From NCBI GenBank assembly GCA_023055425.1, contig JALGPY010000009.1, forward strand, positions 18,807,775 to 18,871,774: 64,000 bases of DNA, read 5' to 3'. Position numbers and translations under genes: made by a program. This document shows positions 35,101-46,039 of the stretch, piece after piece; within the stretch, counting starts at the first letter, position 1, and each line of letters begins with the position of its first letter. The notes under the pieces were generated by a model. That model saw nothing but the letters and a program-made list of their open reading frames with translations, was not told the origin of the DNA and made no database searches. This DNA comes from Linanthus parryae (lineage: Eukaryota; Streptophyta; Magnoliopsida; Ericales; Polemoniaceae).

Positions 35101-38100
35101 CCCCCCCAAAAAAAAAAAAAAAAAAATGTTAGCCCCCTATTCCATTTCTGGCTGTCTCAAAATTGTTGTCCACTTTCCTTTCTTGTAACTCACAATATTC
35201 AGTTTCTTTAATTTGCCCTAAAAAAGTAAGGGTGACATCATCAAACAGGTAACAGTTGGGGTATTCAAGTAAATGCCCTTAAAAAGAGTTAGAGGTGTAA
35301 TCATTACATGTCCACTTTAATATTGGGATTCCCCAAAGGGGTCTAAAATTATGGGACGGAGGGAGTACATATTTAGAAACAATTATATTTCTACCATACA
35401 CCAGCACCTGTTTCCCAAATTTGGATACTTCTTAGCCGAGTCCCCGGATCCTAAATCTTGAGGAGTAGGCAAACCAGACTCTCGATCGTCACCCGATATG
35501 GTACCTGCACCTAGTCGCTGTAAACTAGGTTATAGATTGAAACCTGAGTGACGAGAAAATATAATTCAACCAATGCTGTCATATGGAATCTTCGGGACAC
35601 GAAAAGAGTAAAGATATATTTTCTGTTATTGCTAAATAAGTATCTCGTTTTTCCATCGACATCTTCGGAACGGTTCACAATCGGCATGCATTTAGTCTGA
35701 AACTGTGTTGTCGCATATTGTGACTTCATTAATTGTGTTATTTGTAGTGTAAATGAAGTTACAAGTGGGTTTATTGAAGCTATGTAAATGAAGTTACAAG
35801 TGGGTTGAAGTTAGAGGATGGGCTAATTTTTATAAGAATCCAGTCTATTGATTATAACCAGGCCTCTCGACTCTCTTTGTGTTACAAATAAGTCTTTGAT
35901 GCCTGGATGTCAAGCTTCACTATTTAGAATAAACTTGAAGAGTTATGCTCGACCGCAAGAAGCAGAATGTTCTGATGTAGACCACATATGTGTAAAAGGA
36001 GCAATGCAGTTTTATCTGGCTTATCAGAAAACTAGAAAATGACCCGTGCCCGTAGGGCACTCACAATATAGTATTAAATTTATTGAAATAAATTGAGATG
36101 ATAAATGAATTCAATCTATTTATTTTCGTGTCAATAGATAACTAAAGATTACGTCAAAAAATTAATGAGATTTTCTCAAAAAGAAAATATTAATGAGATA
36201 GGATAGATATTTTTTGAAATAGAGAGAATATCATATCCCAGATTTATTTTAGCTGATTTGATTTTTTTAACTTGTCTAAGAAAAAAGAAGTGATCAATCA
36301 AATCAACGCACCAAAATGTCTCAAGACATTTTTAGGGAATAGATGGTTAGGATCTTCTCGTTGAAATTTTTTGGAAGGAAACACCTAGCTGATTTATTAT
36401 ATAGATCTGCATAAGATCAGTCCTTGAATGACTAATACTGTTAGCCGTCCTTTACGGCTGCAGGCAGATGGGATGCTACTTTTGAAGAAAAATATCTAAT
36501 TTTGTATCCAACTGACAATTGTGAAATGTACTAAAGCCAACTGTTGTCAATTGGTGGGAAGGCACATTTATGAGTTACATTGTCTGTGAGATGGTGAGTG
36601 AGGATTTCTCCTGAATGAACGTTTTTTCAGAACCCTGAGATCTTGAAAGTTTTGCTCCAGTGTCTTTTCTCCTTGCATTGCGTGAAGAAGATATCTCAAA
36701 GATACCCTTTGAAGCCATAACCGGTTTTCAAGGATCATGGTGCATGCTTTTGAACTGATAATAAGTCTTAGTATTGCACCTTCTGCAATGGGATCACTAG
36801 TGGTAGTGGAATTGCAAAGCTGCTGGTAAAAAGATTGAGCTTCCATGAGCTTGAGAGCCAACTCAAACATTTACTTTCGGCATTTTATGAGCTTAAGCCT
36901 TAGGGGGGTCTTGTCTTGCGAGGATTAATCAGAAGATTTATAGCAATGACTGTTCTGAACTAGGTGATGGTGTTTCTCTGGTGTACCGAGATGCATGTGG
37001 AAATTATAACTCAATCATTTAAATATTTTGATTGATTTCTCATTATCTTTAGATTTGATTTTTAGAGACTTAAGCCTCTTAAGTGATTTTTCCCTTACCC
37101 CATACCAGGATCCCGGTCTATGCTATGATCTATAAATAGCTAGGTTTTCACATGATATAAAGTGTAAGGTAGCTTTTTATTAATGAATTTTGAGAATATA
37201 TCAATATAAGAATTGTGTGAATCCCTGGGTGTTCATAGTGTGAAGTGTTCTTTGTGCGAGCTGCAGCAGTCTATGTTTAGTTGGAGTAAATCTTGGTGAA
37301 GAAGTTTAAGCTTTCTAACATTTACTATTATATTTCGTAATGGGTTGTTGTTTCCCTTTAGGTTTTCTAGTTGAATAAATCATTAATAAGCAGTTTGGGC
37401 TTTTTAAATATCTCTTGTAGTTCATTATGCGGTTTTGTTTCCGATGTCCGATATGCCTTTTCAGAAAAGTGATTGTTAATTTGATTCCGTCAACCTAATT
37501 GAGGAAAAATGTTATTATTACCGCACCAAGGAAAGACATCATAGTGCTGGCAACTTCACCGGAGTTTGAAAATATTCGAGAATAATATTATTTTGGTAGA
37601 AAACCGTATCTATTTAGTTATAAGCTAGAAAAGTAAATGAATTATTAGAAAAGGCAACAACTAAAAGTTGATCATGTCAAATGACTTCAGAAATTTAATC
37701 AAACCCTTTCTTTTTGGTACATCTTACTCTAAGAACTATACTATTGTTCTAAAATAACCTGCATCCACTTTGTCCCTATGTCAAATTTCTAAACAGTCAA
37801 ACGGCATATGAGCAATGAATACTCCTTTGTCACGTCCAGTAGGTATTAGTCGTGCTATTGCATCTGCATAATAACTGTCTTCCCTTTAAATCGAGACTAC
37901 TGCCATTAAACTCAGAAATATTGCATCTTTGTGTATTTGGTTCGAAGATCTTGAGCCTAATCTCCTTCCATAGTCACTCCACTGCTCCTGATAGTTTGGT
38001 TCAAGGCAACAGGAAAATGTTCCTTTGCTTTTGGCGAGTCTCGGCCTTTCCAAAATGGGCCAAATTTCCGTCTGCAATACAAGTAGTTGCCAACATCCTG

Positions 38101-41100
38101 TTAAGCACCAATTCATATGTCCGACCTACCTCTGCATACTCCCCTGATGTGAAGGGGATTATCTGCTGAGTGCTGTGCACGCTCAACACTAACTTTGTAG
38201 TGGTTTCCACTGGGATGTTGACAATGAACACAGACTTGGGTTCCTTTTACGCCGGAGTGTTGTGCTTGGAGAACTTGTATGGCTTAATAAAGATCAATTG
38301 ATGTTAATCAAGAAGTCAACAAAAAAATTATGATATGAAGATGATACAGTTTTTTTCTTTAGAATATTTGGAAGCTGTGTCTTTCTTATTGAAGTAAGCG
38401 GTGAAATAATATTTCTAGTTTATTTTAAACAAAAATTACAACTGTCCTTTATATGCCCAGTGTCTAGTGTTTTCCTAGTTAATAAATGAGTTATTAGAAA
38501 CACTTTTTTCAATAATTATACTCCCTCCATCTCAAATTGAGTGTCAGGGTGGACTTCAGAGAGTTTTAGGAGGTGCTTTTGACTTGATAGATTTACTAAA
38601 ATGTCCTTTGTTTTATGTAGTCGTCTTTAGTGGGAAGTTAAAAAGTAAAATTTTGGAAAAGGGTATGTGGGGAAGTAGAGTGATATGTAAGTAACTTTTT
38701 GGTCGTAAGACACTCAATTTGGGATTTCCATATTAGGAAAGGAAGACACTTAAAACGGGCAGAGTGAGTATACTTTTTTTTGGGCAAGAGAGGGAGTATA
38801 CTTTTCCCATCACGAGAGTAATAAATACTTGCCAATTTTGATAGTCCCATAATCTTATTTAGCTAGATTCTTATGAAGAGTGATCCTTGTGGTGTGAAAT
38901 CATGTCGTGCTTGGGCTGATAAGATCTTGTCTATGTAACTGGGTTGACGTAAATCACAGAATAGGTAGTAGGTACACACGTTAATTGACACAAATGATAA
39001 TTGATGTTTGTTCAGATTAATGACTGTTGCATTGGAGTTTGTTAATACCCATTTATGGAAATCATATGGAGATTGCTTCCTTATCTAAATATGCCCATTG
39101 CTTGCTCCATGCTTACGGCCTGGATCATACACGTGGGAAACCCTTTCTTTTGTCGGTAGAGTGATTCTGCTTATTGTATATCCAAGTGATTTGATAGCTA
39201 GGACTGTTTTTGTATGCACCATGTTTTGCTCATGCCTTGCTGAACTGCCATCATCATTACATAGGAGTCTTTTCTAACCTGGCCCATCCATTTAGGAGAA
39301 GGGAACACGGTTATTCGCGGGTGTCTTATTCACTGCTTTTTTGCTATCTTAGTGGTGGGAAAAGCCGAACAAGAAGTACTTATTGTTGCGATAAAGTAGA
39401 GCTGTGACAACATAATGTGTAGATTGCTTATTGATGCACAGTTTTTTAGCTTGGTTACCACTTAAATTAAGTATATTATTATATTCTATTAGGTTGACCT
39501 ATGGGTATGACAATTTTTCTTCATTCTTTAATGTGGCTACCACACGCCCCACTCCCTGTTTGGTGGACGGAAACATCCCCATTGAATGTAGGTCTCAGAA
39601 AGTGTAAGTAGTTAGGTAGTGATTTAAGAAGTCAATGAACCTATCTTATTATCTTATATCACATAACCTATCTCTACAAATTACATGAATTATGGGTGCT
39701 TGAGATATTTTGGTAGAGTATACATCTCGTCACTAAAATTAACAATTCCGATACTTGTGTTATTTTCCAAACACGAAAAAATTGATCGACTGCTAATTTA
39801 ACCATTTTACTGAAAGGTCTTGTGCATAATTTCTAGTGGATTACCTGACTCTCTGATGCACATTCTCCTAAACATATATGCTTTTTCTTTGTCCTTTTAT
39901 GTCGCCAGCCCAAGACATCTGGGGGGCCTAAAATGATTAATGAGTTTTATGCGCCAAACTTACACCATAATCTTAACATTATATTATATCATTTTTTATT
40001 TGTTTTAATTGTAAAACTATGCACAAAAGAAGTAATTAGTTGTTAACAACGTTTGGTAAAGTAGATTTATGACAACCTTAATTAGTAAAGCCTTAACATT
40101 TTTTTGTTAAGTAAAAAAATTAAAATCTCTACATATATCATCAATGAGATTCGAACTTGGGTCAAGTTTGTGGCAAAATATACATATTACCACCATACTA
40201 ACATAAAATGTACATAACTTTGCATCAAAATACTTAATCAGCCTAACTACGGGCATAAAATATTTGGGCCCTGCCAGTCAGGGGGCCTCAAGCGGCTGCT
40301 TCGGCTTTCTCTCCCTTGGGCCGCCTTGACTGTGTGGGGTTCTCCAATTGGTGGATAGATTTTAGAACGAAATAAAATAATAATTACTATATCAAGTTAT
40401 GTTTCGATTTGACTCACAAAGGGGTGAAATAAAGGTGAAAAGTAAAGGGTAAAGACTGGGCTTTAAACATAATGATAACATTGATATTCACTATCTTTAT
40501 TGAGATATCTCTAATTACCAGTTATGGCATTCTTACAAAGGAAAAAATAATTAGGGTAATTAGCAGGACCTAGCGAAAGATGTCACGGAGATCTTAGTGG
40601 TGAAGCACCACTAGCTTTCCTTTACCGAAGAAGATATCTAAGAAATTTGATTTTAATGGAGGCACCTTAGGATGTTCCTGCGAACATTCTTTGGTGGATG
40701 ACCCCTTCCATTAAATTACTTGATAGACACTTTTCTTAATGAACACAATCTTATTTGAATGATAGAAGAAGCTGAGAAACTTGAGTTACACCTTTAACCT
40801 CAAAAGCAAAAGCAAGAATATATAGGAATCAAACAATGTTATATATCATTGAGCCCAAGAAGTTTAACAACTGATACCATGGATGCGATGTTCTCAGAAA
40901 GAAACTGATGGAGCACTTCATGAATATGCAATTTGTCAGCTCACACTACTTAAAGTTCCTAGGGTTTCCCTGCCTCAAATAGAGCCAGAATTGCTGTGCT
41001 TATGATGCCTACAAAATTTGGTGAGATTTAAAGTTACCATTTCTGGTTGTGTAAGTCAATATTACTTAATACACCCTAAGAATAGAAGTATATTTGTTTG

Positions 41101-43616
41101 ATACACCGTTAAGTAAAACTTCCAAGTAGGAGGTAATTTGAGTTGACAAAAGAATGATCTGTGATTTGCCATACCAGAATCTCTTCATAGGAGCCACTTA
41201 CAAATCTTGGATGTAAAGAAACTCTGCTTGTAAACCACTAAGTTGTTTGCTTGTGGTTCTGTAGCACTCATAGTTTCTCATTGAACTTCTTAGTTATTCA
41301 TTTTCTTCTTTAACAACTATACTTGTGCGCATCGGATACATTGGCCTGGTGTGCGTTTATGAATGTTTTTTGGTTGACGATGACCTGTTAGTTTTAAATT
41401 ACCTAGTCTCTAAGCAGTCAAACTGGGGTCGGTTCATGGATCGATCTCCTCCAGTTTAATCGTTGCAGAGCTTTTGGTCATTTAGGTTCATTTTGATTAA
41501 GTCTCGTCATATTAGCTCTACCTAGGTTAGCCGTAGTCTTCACCTCCTTTTCCTATTTTAGTTTTAGGCGCATCGGTAGTTCCTGTAAGTGTTTATTGGA
41601 TTTAAAATGTGGGATATTATAACATACACTTTTGCAACAGTAAACTGTAACAATGTATGTTATAAAGAAGATTGTGTAAATCATATGCTGACTAAAATTT
41701 GTAGTTGGGGATACACTGGTATGTATGAAATACCAGCTCTTGAGATGACTGAACTGTGAGGTTGAATTTAATTCATGTTTTTAGTTTTTACCATAACTGC
41801 GTTTCTCATGTTATCTCGTGACACGAGTCAATAATAAGTGAATTTGTTCTAAACTTTCCTTATGCTTGCTTATCTTGGAGAAGTTTGTCACGCAAGGTAA
41901 ATCAATATTTGATTGTTCTTGATTGTCACGGCTTTATTATATATGATGTGATTACATTCGTTTAAATCTTGCATGCAAGATGCAAATGATCTTTTACGGT
42001 ATCCCTCCTTATTACAGCGTGTCAAAGTTTTCACATCCATGATCCACCTCCTTCCTCTTTCTTTTTAGGTTATATGCTTCTTCACTGTTGTAGAATGCAA
42101 TCAATTTACTGTAGTTCAATTCCTGTAGTATAGTTTCATGCAGACGTAACATCGGTTTTTAAAAGGGTTTCACTACCCCTAACATGGTCTGTATGTCGAA
42201 ATTTCTGTGCCAGTTTTTTCATGGTTTCTTTGCGCTTTTAGTCTTTATCCTTTTCTTGTGGTTGTATTCTTTCTTGATGATATTGCTCTGTGTTCTGTGT
42301 TTGATCGCCTTCTTTCTCATGTTTCTTGACACTGCTGTCAATCATAACTTGTGCACTGGAGCATAATCAGCATGTCATGTCATGTATGCAAAAATCCTTG
42401 CTTTGTCCTGAAATCCTGGCCGCATTAGACCAACTTTATTTCAAAACTTGCAATTCATCCCAGTCAATAACGTTTGTTCCTTTTTCTTAGGTTTGTCATG
42501 TGGGCTAGAGTTATTTATGCACTTACTAGTTTGTGTTTCTAATATTTGTACTAGGCTGATCTGTTATCCTTAAGGACTGGTCTAAGATTCATTTATGAGT
42601 CAACGCTTGCCACATCTCCTATATTGACCAATATCTTGAAAACTGATTTAGATAGTGGTGGGCCTTGTAGATGATGTGGGCAATTTGGGATGTTATTGGG
42701 ATGTTTATGTTGGTACGTATAGCATTGCTCTTTATAAATTATAGCGAGGGAATGTTGTCGTAAGGGTATTCCATGACAATTAGAGAAACTTCAGAGAAAT
42801 TGAAAATACTTTGCCAGAGCCAAATTTTCCAAATATGCAAGGGCTCCTTTTGTTGCTGGTACACACACACACACACACAAGGGCTGAGATGATATCCTTG
42901 TTAGCACAAGTAGTAAAGTTCCGTGATTTGCTTTTGAAAATTCTCGCTCCTTTGTGCCCTTGAAAGTTAGTTCAAAGACCTTCCTATGCATGCATTGATA
43001 TTGATCTCGATCTTTTTCTATCAATGTTATTGTCTTTCTTCAGGTGGGTTTGAAAGGATCAAGGGAGCATAGAAATAGTGAGCATGAGACCCTAGTAAAC
43101 CGTCACTCATCAAGAAAACATACTGAAGATGCTTCTTCTGAGGATGAAAACCAAAACGCAGGAAGAGGGCGCTCCAAATTGGAACGCTGGACAAGCCATA
43201 AGGAGAGGGATTTCCCAATTGGCACGAAGTCGTCATCCTCACTGAAGATTGTGGAGGAGATTGACAATCATAGCAACGGCGGATCTTCTTCTTTGGCTAG
43301 CAAACTTGTGGATGTATCTTCGGAGATAGTTGAACCATCTAGCAATGAAGCCCCATTAGGTGATCAGAAAGATCCAATGGAGACCGACAATGTTGATGCT
43401 ACACCATTGGAGAATAATAAACACTTGGACACAGTTGAAAAATTGAAGAAGCGAAGTGAAAGGTTCAAACTCCCCATGCCAAGTGAGAAGGAAGCACTGG
43501 TGATCAAGAAGCTGGAAAGTGAACCATTGCCTTCTTCTGCTCAAACTGAACCCCATCCGGATTCAGACGTCAAGACAGAGCGCCCACCTAGGAAACGGCG
43601 GTGGATAAGTGGCTAA
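25450..43616 (+). CDS. FIPS5: FIP1[V]-like pre-mRNA 3'-end processing factor, ten exons
   Basis: Fip1 bridges poly(A) polymerase, CPSF and CstF in nuclear polyadenylation, and the plant [V] isoform also binds RNA. Exons: 25450-26361, 27609-27829, 28837-28963, 29029-29097, 29196-29330, 29479-29580, 29685-29850, 29943-30027, 31297-32908, 43044-43616. All introns are GT-AG, and the phases sum to 4002 nt (1333 aa). Order of parts: an acidic N-terminus ([18 protein letters not shown]); a Gly/Pro-rich stretch; the Fip1 motif at about residues 378-420 ([20 protein letters not shown], then [11 protein letters not shown]); and, from about 606, a long Arg/Asp/Glu/His-rich region as in plant Fip1[V]. 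It ends in a basic [10 protein letters not shown], a probable nuclear signal. Arabidopsis FIP1[V] is about 1200 aa, so this copy is a little longer. Intron 9 is 10.1 kb. Confidence 0.95.
26362..27608 (+). other. FIP1 intron 1 (1247 bp)
   Basis: GT at 26362 and TTGCAG before 27609. It is AT-rich with no inserted element that I recognise. Confidence 0.85.
27830..28836 (+). other. FIP1 intron 2 (1007 bp) with an antisense open frame
   Basis: A 79-codon minus frame (28710-28471) and a 74-codon plus frame share the same bases. The minus reading ([20 protein letters not shown] and so on) looks protein-like, but it has no domain I can name. It may be a captured gene piece. Confidence 0.5.
30028..31296 (+). 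other. FIP1 intron 8 (1269 bp)
   Basis: GTCAGA donor at 30028 and ATTTATCCAG acceptor before 31297. Two related stretches near 30270-30360 and 30400-30480 share a TAATAAGATCTTG-type motif followed by TGCTGAA, an old local duplication. No gene is present. Confidence 0.7.
34400..34663. other. GC-rich protein-like island in FIP1 intron 9, unassigned
   Basis: A GC-rich stretch is open in three frames, two plus and one minus (for example [20 protein letters not shown] on plus). It stands out from the AT-rich intron. It may be a captured exon or a transposon end. No domain was identified. Confidence 0.3.
35055..35367. mobile_element. Stowaway-like MITE whose left end is replaced by a poly-C tract
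   Basis: The right end is a clean terminal repeat, whose inverse reads TACTCCCTCCGTCCCATAAT. Where the matching left end should be, the sequence reads TATCCTCC and then runs into C41-G-C7-A19. The C-rich terminus probably slipped and expanded. The family resembles the copy at 16371-16632. Confidence 0.5.
35059..35126. repeat. C41-G-C7-A19 homopolymer tract
   Basis: There are 41 consecutive C (35059-35099), one G, seven C (35101-35107), then 19 A (35108-35126). The G-rich complement can form a G-quadruplex and the C strand an i-motif. Exact lengths are unreliable in any assembly. Confidence 0.9.
36040..36405. mobile_element. Short unclassified element beginning near GACCCGTGCCCGTAGGGCAC
   Basis: An imperfect palindrome, CCCGTGCCCGTAGGGCAC, lies at the left end, and an A/T-rich body ends near CACCTAGCTGATTTATTATA. 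CCCGTGC-type palindromes are frequent at ends of Helitron-like elements in plants. No coding capacity or verified terminus is present. Confidence 0.3.
36568..36870 (-). pseudogene. Antisense protein-like fragment in FIP1 intron 9, unrecognised
   Basis: The 100-codon frame [20 protein letters not shown]...[14 protein letters not shown] has amphipathic-helix composition and few low-complexity residues, which suggests a former exon. There are no splice partners nearby. It could be a gene fragment carried in by a transposon. Confidence 0.3.
37886..38231 (-). pseudogene. Antisense protein-like fragment in FIP1 intron 9, unrecognised
   Basis: Two overlapping minus frames cover this stretch. The one at 38231-38001 ([20 protein letters not shown], then [20 protein letters not shown]) looks protein-like. 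It has no domain I recognise and no partner exon. Confidence 0.3.
38519..38770. mobile_element. Stowaway-like MITE, same family as 15583-15832
   Basis: TACTCCCTCCATCTCAAATT at the left, and a degenerate right end AAACGGGCAGAGTGAGTA. The inside shares long colinear stretches with the 15583 copy (for example TTTGACTTG-TAGATTTACTA and ATATTAGGAAAGGAAGACAC), so both derive from one family. Confidence 0.8.
39905..40345. mobile_element. Repeat block with tRNA-like B box (SINE-like) and GGGGGCCT words
   Basis: On the minus strand GACCCAAGTTCGAATCTC (about 40148-40165) is a good pol III B box, so a SINE remnant is likely. The flanks carry GGGGGGCCTAAAATG (about 39920) and CAGGGGGCCTCAAGCGGC (about 40280), repeated GGGGGCCT motifs that suggest a host element. 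Boundaries are not resolved. Confidence 0.35.
42861..42879. repeat. (AC)n microsatellite
   Basis: Nine to ten AC units lie in the 3' part of FIP1 intron 9. Confidence 0.95.
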
Positions 43617-44639
43617 CTTAAATCAATGTAGTAAGAAATGTTCTTCTTTGGTTTACCTCCATCGCGGGTCTGAAGTACTTCATCATCCTTGGCCTGTGCG
43701 CCCTCTTTGTCATAGTTGTTTTGACAATTGTAACTTGCTGTCTTGATATGATTGTATATACTACCATATGATTGTAACATTGTCCTATAGACCTGGACGG
43801 TGGCTTATAATTTGCTTCATTACCCGACATTTTATTCAGAGTAATCATTTATAGAGACTGTACATAATGGTATCCTTTGAAGTCGTCAGAAGGATCAGTG
43901 CTCTGCAGCAGAAGTGATATCTGACCCGGGCGGGGTTCAGGGTTATTGCTTCAGTTTTGGTGGCTTGAGGAGCTACATAGAAGTATTATGAATCACATTG
44001 AAGGAAAATCATAGGGTAGATGTGAAAATGGCTGATCTGCCATCCCTGTAGTTCAGCTACATCTGTATCTTTTGATAGGCTATTTGTTGTCTTCCTGTAT
44101 GTGGTTTTAAGTGACAGAGTTATGTACTATTAGTGGTCGAAGACCACCCCTTGAAATGATTTGAAAGATGACACCATTTTGAGATATTACTGAAATTGAC
44201 GTTCTTCTTCTTGTTTGATCTCTGTTTTGTTGAATTTGAGTGATATAGATTTTCAGACTCTTAGTGTTAAGAAGATCTTGCACAGGACTAAAACGTGAAT
44301 CTAAATCTCATGGGACCAGACATAAATTCCGTCTATGCCTGGCTCAGTGTGTCCTTGTAAGGAATCTGGTTTGCTTTCGTTCATGACATCCTCTGCGTTG
44401 CAATACAGTTCCGTAGGATTACCTTCAGATTTGTTCAATGCAAAGTAATTTCACTTGTTAGAACTTGGCGGTGTCGTCCAACATCTTGCTATCTTTTATA
44501 ACCTTTATGTAATTGAACGGCTATTTAAAAATAGTTCCTAGTTTCTATGCAATACAAGTTGAATGCCCTCTATGAAACCAACCCCAAAGTTCACGAGAAG
44601 TTTGCTTTTCCAGTACCAGCCATATTAGTCGGAATTTCA
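43617..44639. other. FIP1 3'UTR and downstream spacer
   Basis: The first few hundred bases are T-rich, as expected for the FIP1 3'UTR. No polyadenylation site is assigned and no other gene is seen. Confidence 0.45.
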
Positions 44640-44840
44640 CTAATTACAGTTCATGTCATAGGGGTGAGCGCGGACCCGTTTAGGCGGGTATTGTCGAAAT
44701 TTTTGCCCCGACCCAATAGGTACGGGTTGGAGAATGTTCAACCCAAACCCAATCAATTGTTCTCGATACCCAAACCAAACTTAACTTATCGACTCGGCCC
44801 GGTTCGGACCGGGTTTAACGGGTTGTTAAATCTAGATAAG
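44640..44840. mobile_element. Possible hAT-like terminal fragment rich in CCCG/CGGG words
   Basis: AGGGGTGAGCGCGGACCCG resembles the CAGGGGTGAGC-type terminus of Ac-like elements. It is followed by many ACCCG/CGGGT words up to about 44830. The opposite end was not found. The 119-codon frame crossing it (44547-44906) is considered spurious. Confidence 0.35.
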
Positions 44841-45589
44841 TTATTTGGAAAATGTATAAATTTAGTTAAAAAAATAAAGATGCATAAGCTTCGTGTTTGG
44901 AATTGAAAATTTTAACATTTTTTTTTTTGAAAGACAATACTTTATAAACTTAGACAATAATCTCTGCCTGATATTCAGTACAAGCATAAGTAGGGCAAAC
45001 TACACACCAAGTTAGTACATTTGGTGTGCCCAAACTACCCGAACATAATTTATCAGCTACAATATTTTGACCTCGGTTTACCTAACCGACTACATTAACT
45101 TTCCTTTTGAACAACCTCTTGGAGATTTCTCTGAAAAGATGAAACGACTCCGAACCGGATGGAGTATTCCAGATACCTTCGGCTTCCATGGGAGTCTTCA
45201 TCTGTCCCCCTCCCCCACCTGTCCCCACCTTACCTCACTATTAATCTTCTTAATATTTACAGTTCTTCTATAATAGCTACAACAGTCAAAACACGATTCC
45301 TCCACTTCTATTATATTTTATTATAACTACAGTACTATATAGTTAAATACACTAAGCACCCCAAATTTAGTCAATAAGACAACCACATCCCTATATTTTT
45401 ATTCATTGCTTTTATTATTGACTAATGTTATTTTATCCCATAAAATTTTAAGAATAAATTTAAAAACAGGTTACATTAGTTTCAATAAATGAAGTTCTCT
45501 AAATATAAACTATTCAAACACAAAATTTAACTACAAACTCTGGTGATGAACAACAGAAAATACAAAACAATTATAACCTTCAAGCCCTC
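44841..45589. other. Intergenic AT-rich spacer
   Basis: Nothing recognised. The sequence is AT-rich with short overlapping frames only. Confidence 0.5.
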
Positions 45590-45768
45590 CGACCCCCAAT
45601 TAGCAACACGCCCCCACCGTTGTAGCTTCTAATCACACAGGCGAGCTCCATCCAGCCCACTGCAGTGGACGGTCTAACGACGGCGACTGGAGGCGATCGG
45701 CGGCACCGCATTTCCCGAGGCTGACGAGATATCAGTCAACGGACCTATTTGACCTCCGTTTTATGCTG
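45590..45768 (+). promoter_or_regulatory. Possible non-coding first exon (5'UTR) of CCMA
   Basis: A GC-rich stretch containing GGCGACTGGAGGCGATCGG ends at TTATGCTG before a strong donor, GTGAGTTTCTTC. It has no long ORF. A good acceptor (TTTTTTTGCTGTTAAGTTCATACAG, AG at 50582-50583) lies 132 bp upstream of the CCMA start. A 5'UTR intron or introns could join them, but another unannotated gene is equally possible. Confidence 0.25.
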
Positions 45769-46039
45769 GTGAGTTTCTTCTTCCTCTGCTCACTAACTCT
45801 CTTCTCTCCCTCTTCATTATCAACTCTAATTCCAATTCTCTGCTACTCAAATCTGGATGGTTAAACATTACATCGTATTTGTTATTCAATTGATTCTTTG
45901 CTGTTTGATTTGCTACACTAGGGTTCGAATGAATTGTTCTGCATCTTATACCTGATTTTGGAATCTGTAGTTTGCTAGGCTGGACTTGCAGTTATACATT
46001 TCATTAGCTATATGAATCATGCTTAGAAAACTGGCGATT

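Larger units (their letters stand above)
32909..43043 (+). other. FIP1 intron 9 (10135 bp), transposon-loaded
   Basis: The donor is CCG|GTACGT and the acceptor TTTCTTCAG|GTGGGT. Reading through the donor meets a TAA at 32966-32968 after 19 extra codons. It contains a local duplication (33375-33520), a poly-C tract and MITE (35055-35367), a short element at 36040-36405, two antisense protein-like frames (36568-36870 and 37886-38231), a Stowaway MITE (38519-38770), a tRNA-like repeat block (39905-40345) and an (AC)n tract (42861-42879). The span 40350-42860 shows nothing recognisable. Confidence 0.85.

Noticed and set aside
44547..44906. A 119-codon plus-strand frame
   Set aside because: Half of it reads through a CCCG-rich hAT-like repeat fragment. 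The composition is that of the repeat, not of a protein.
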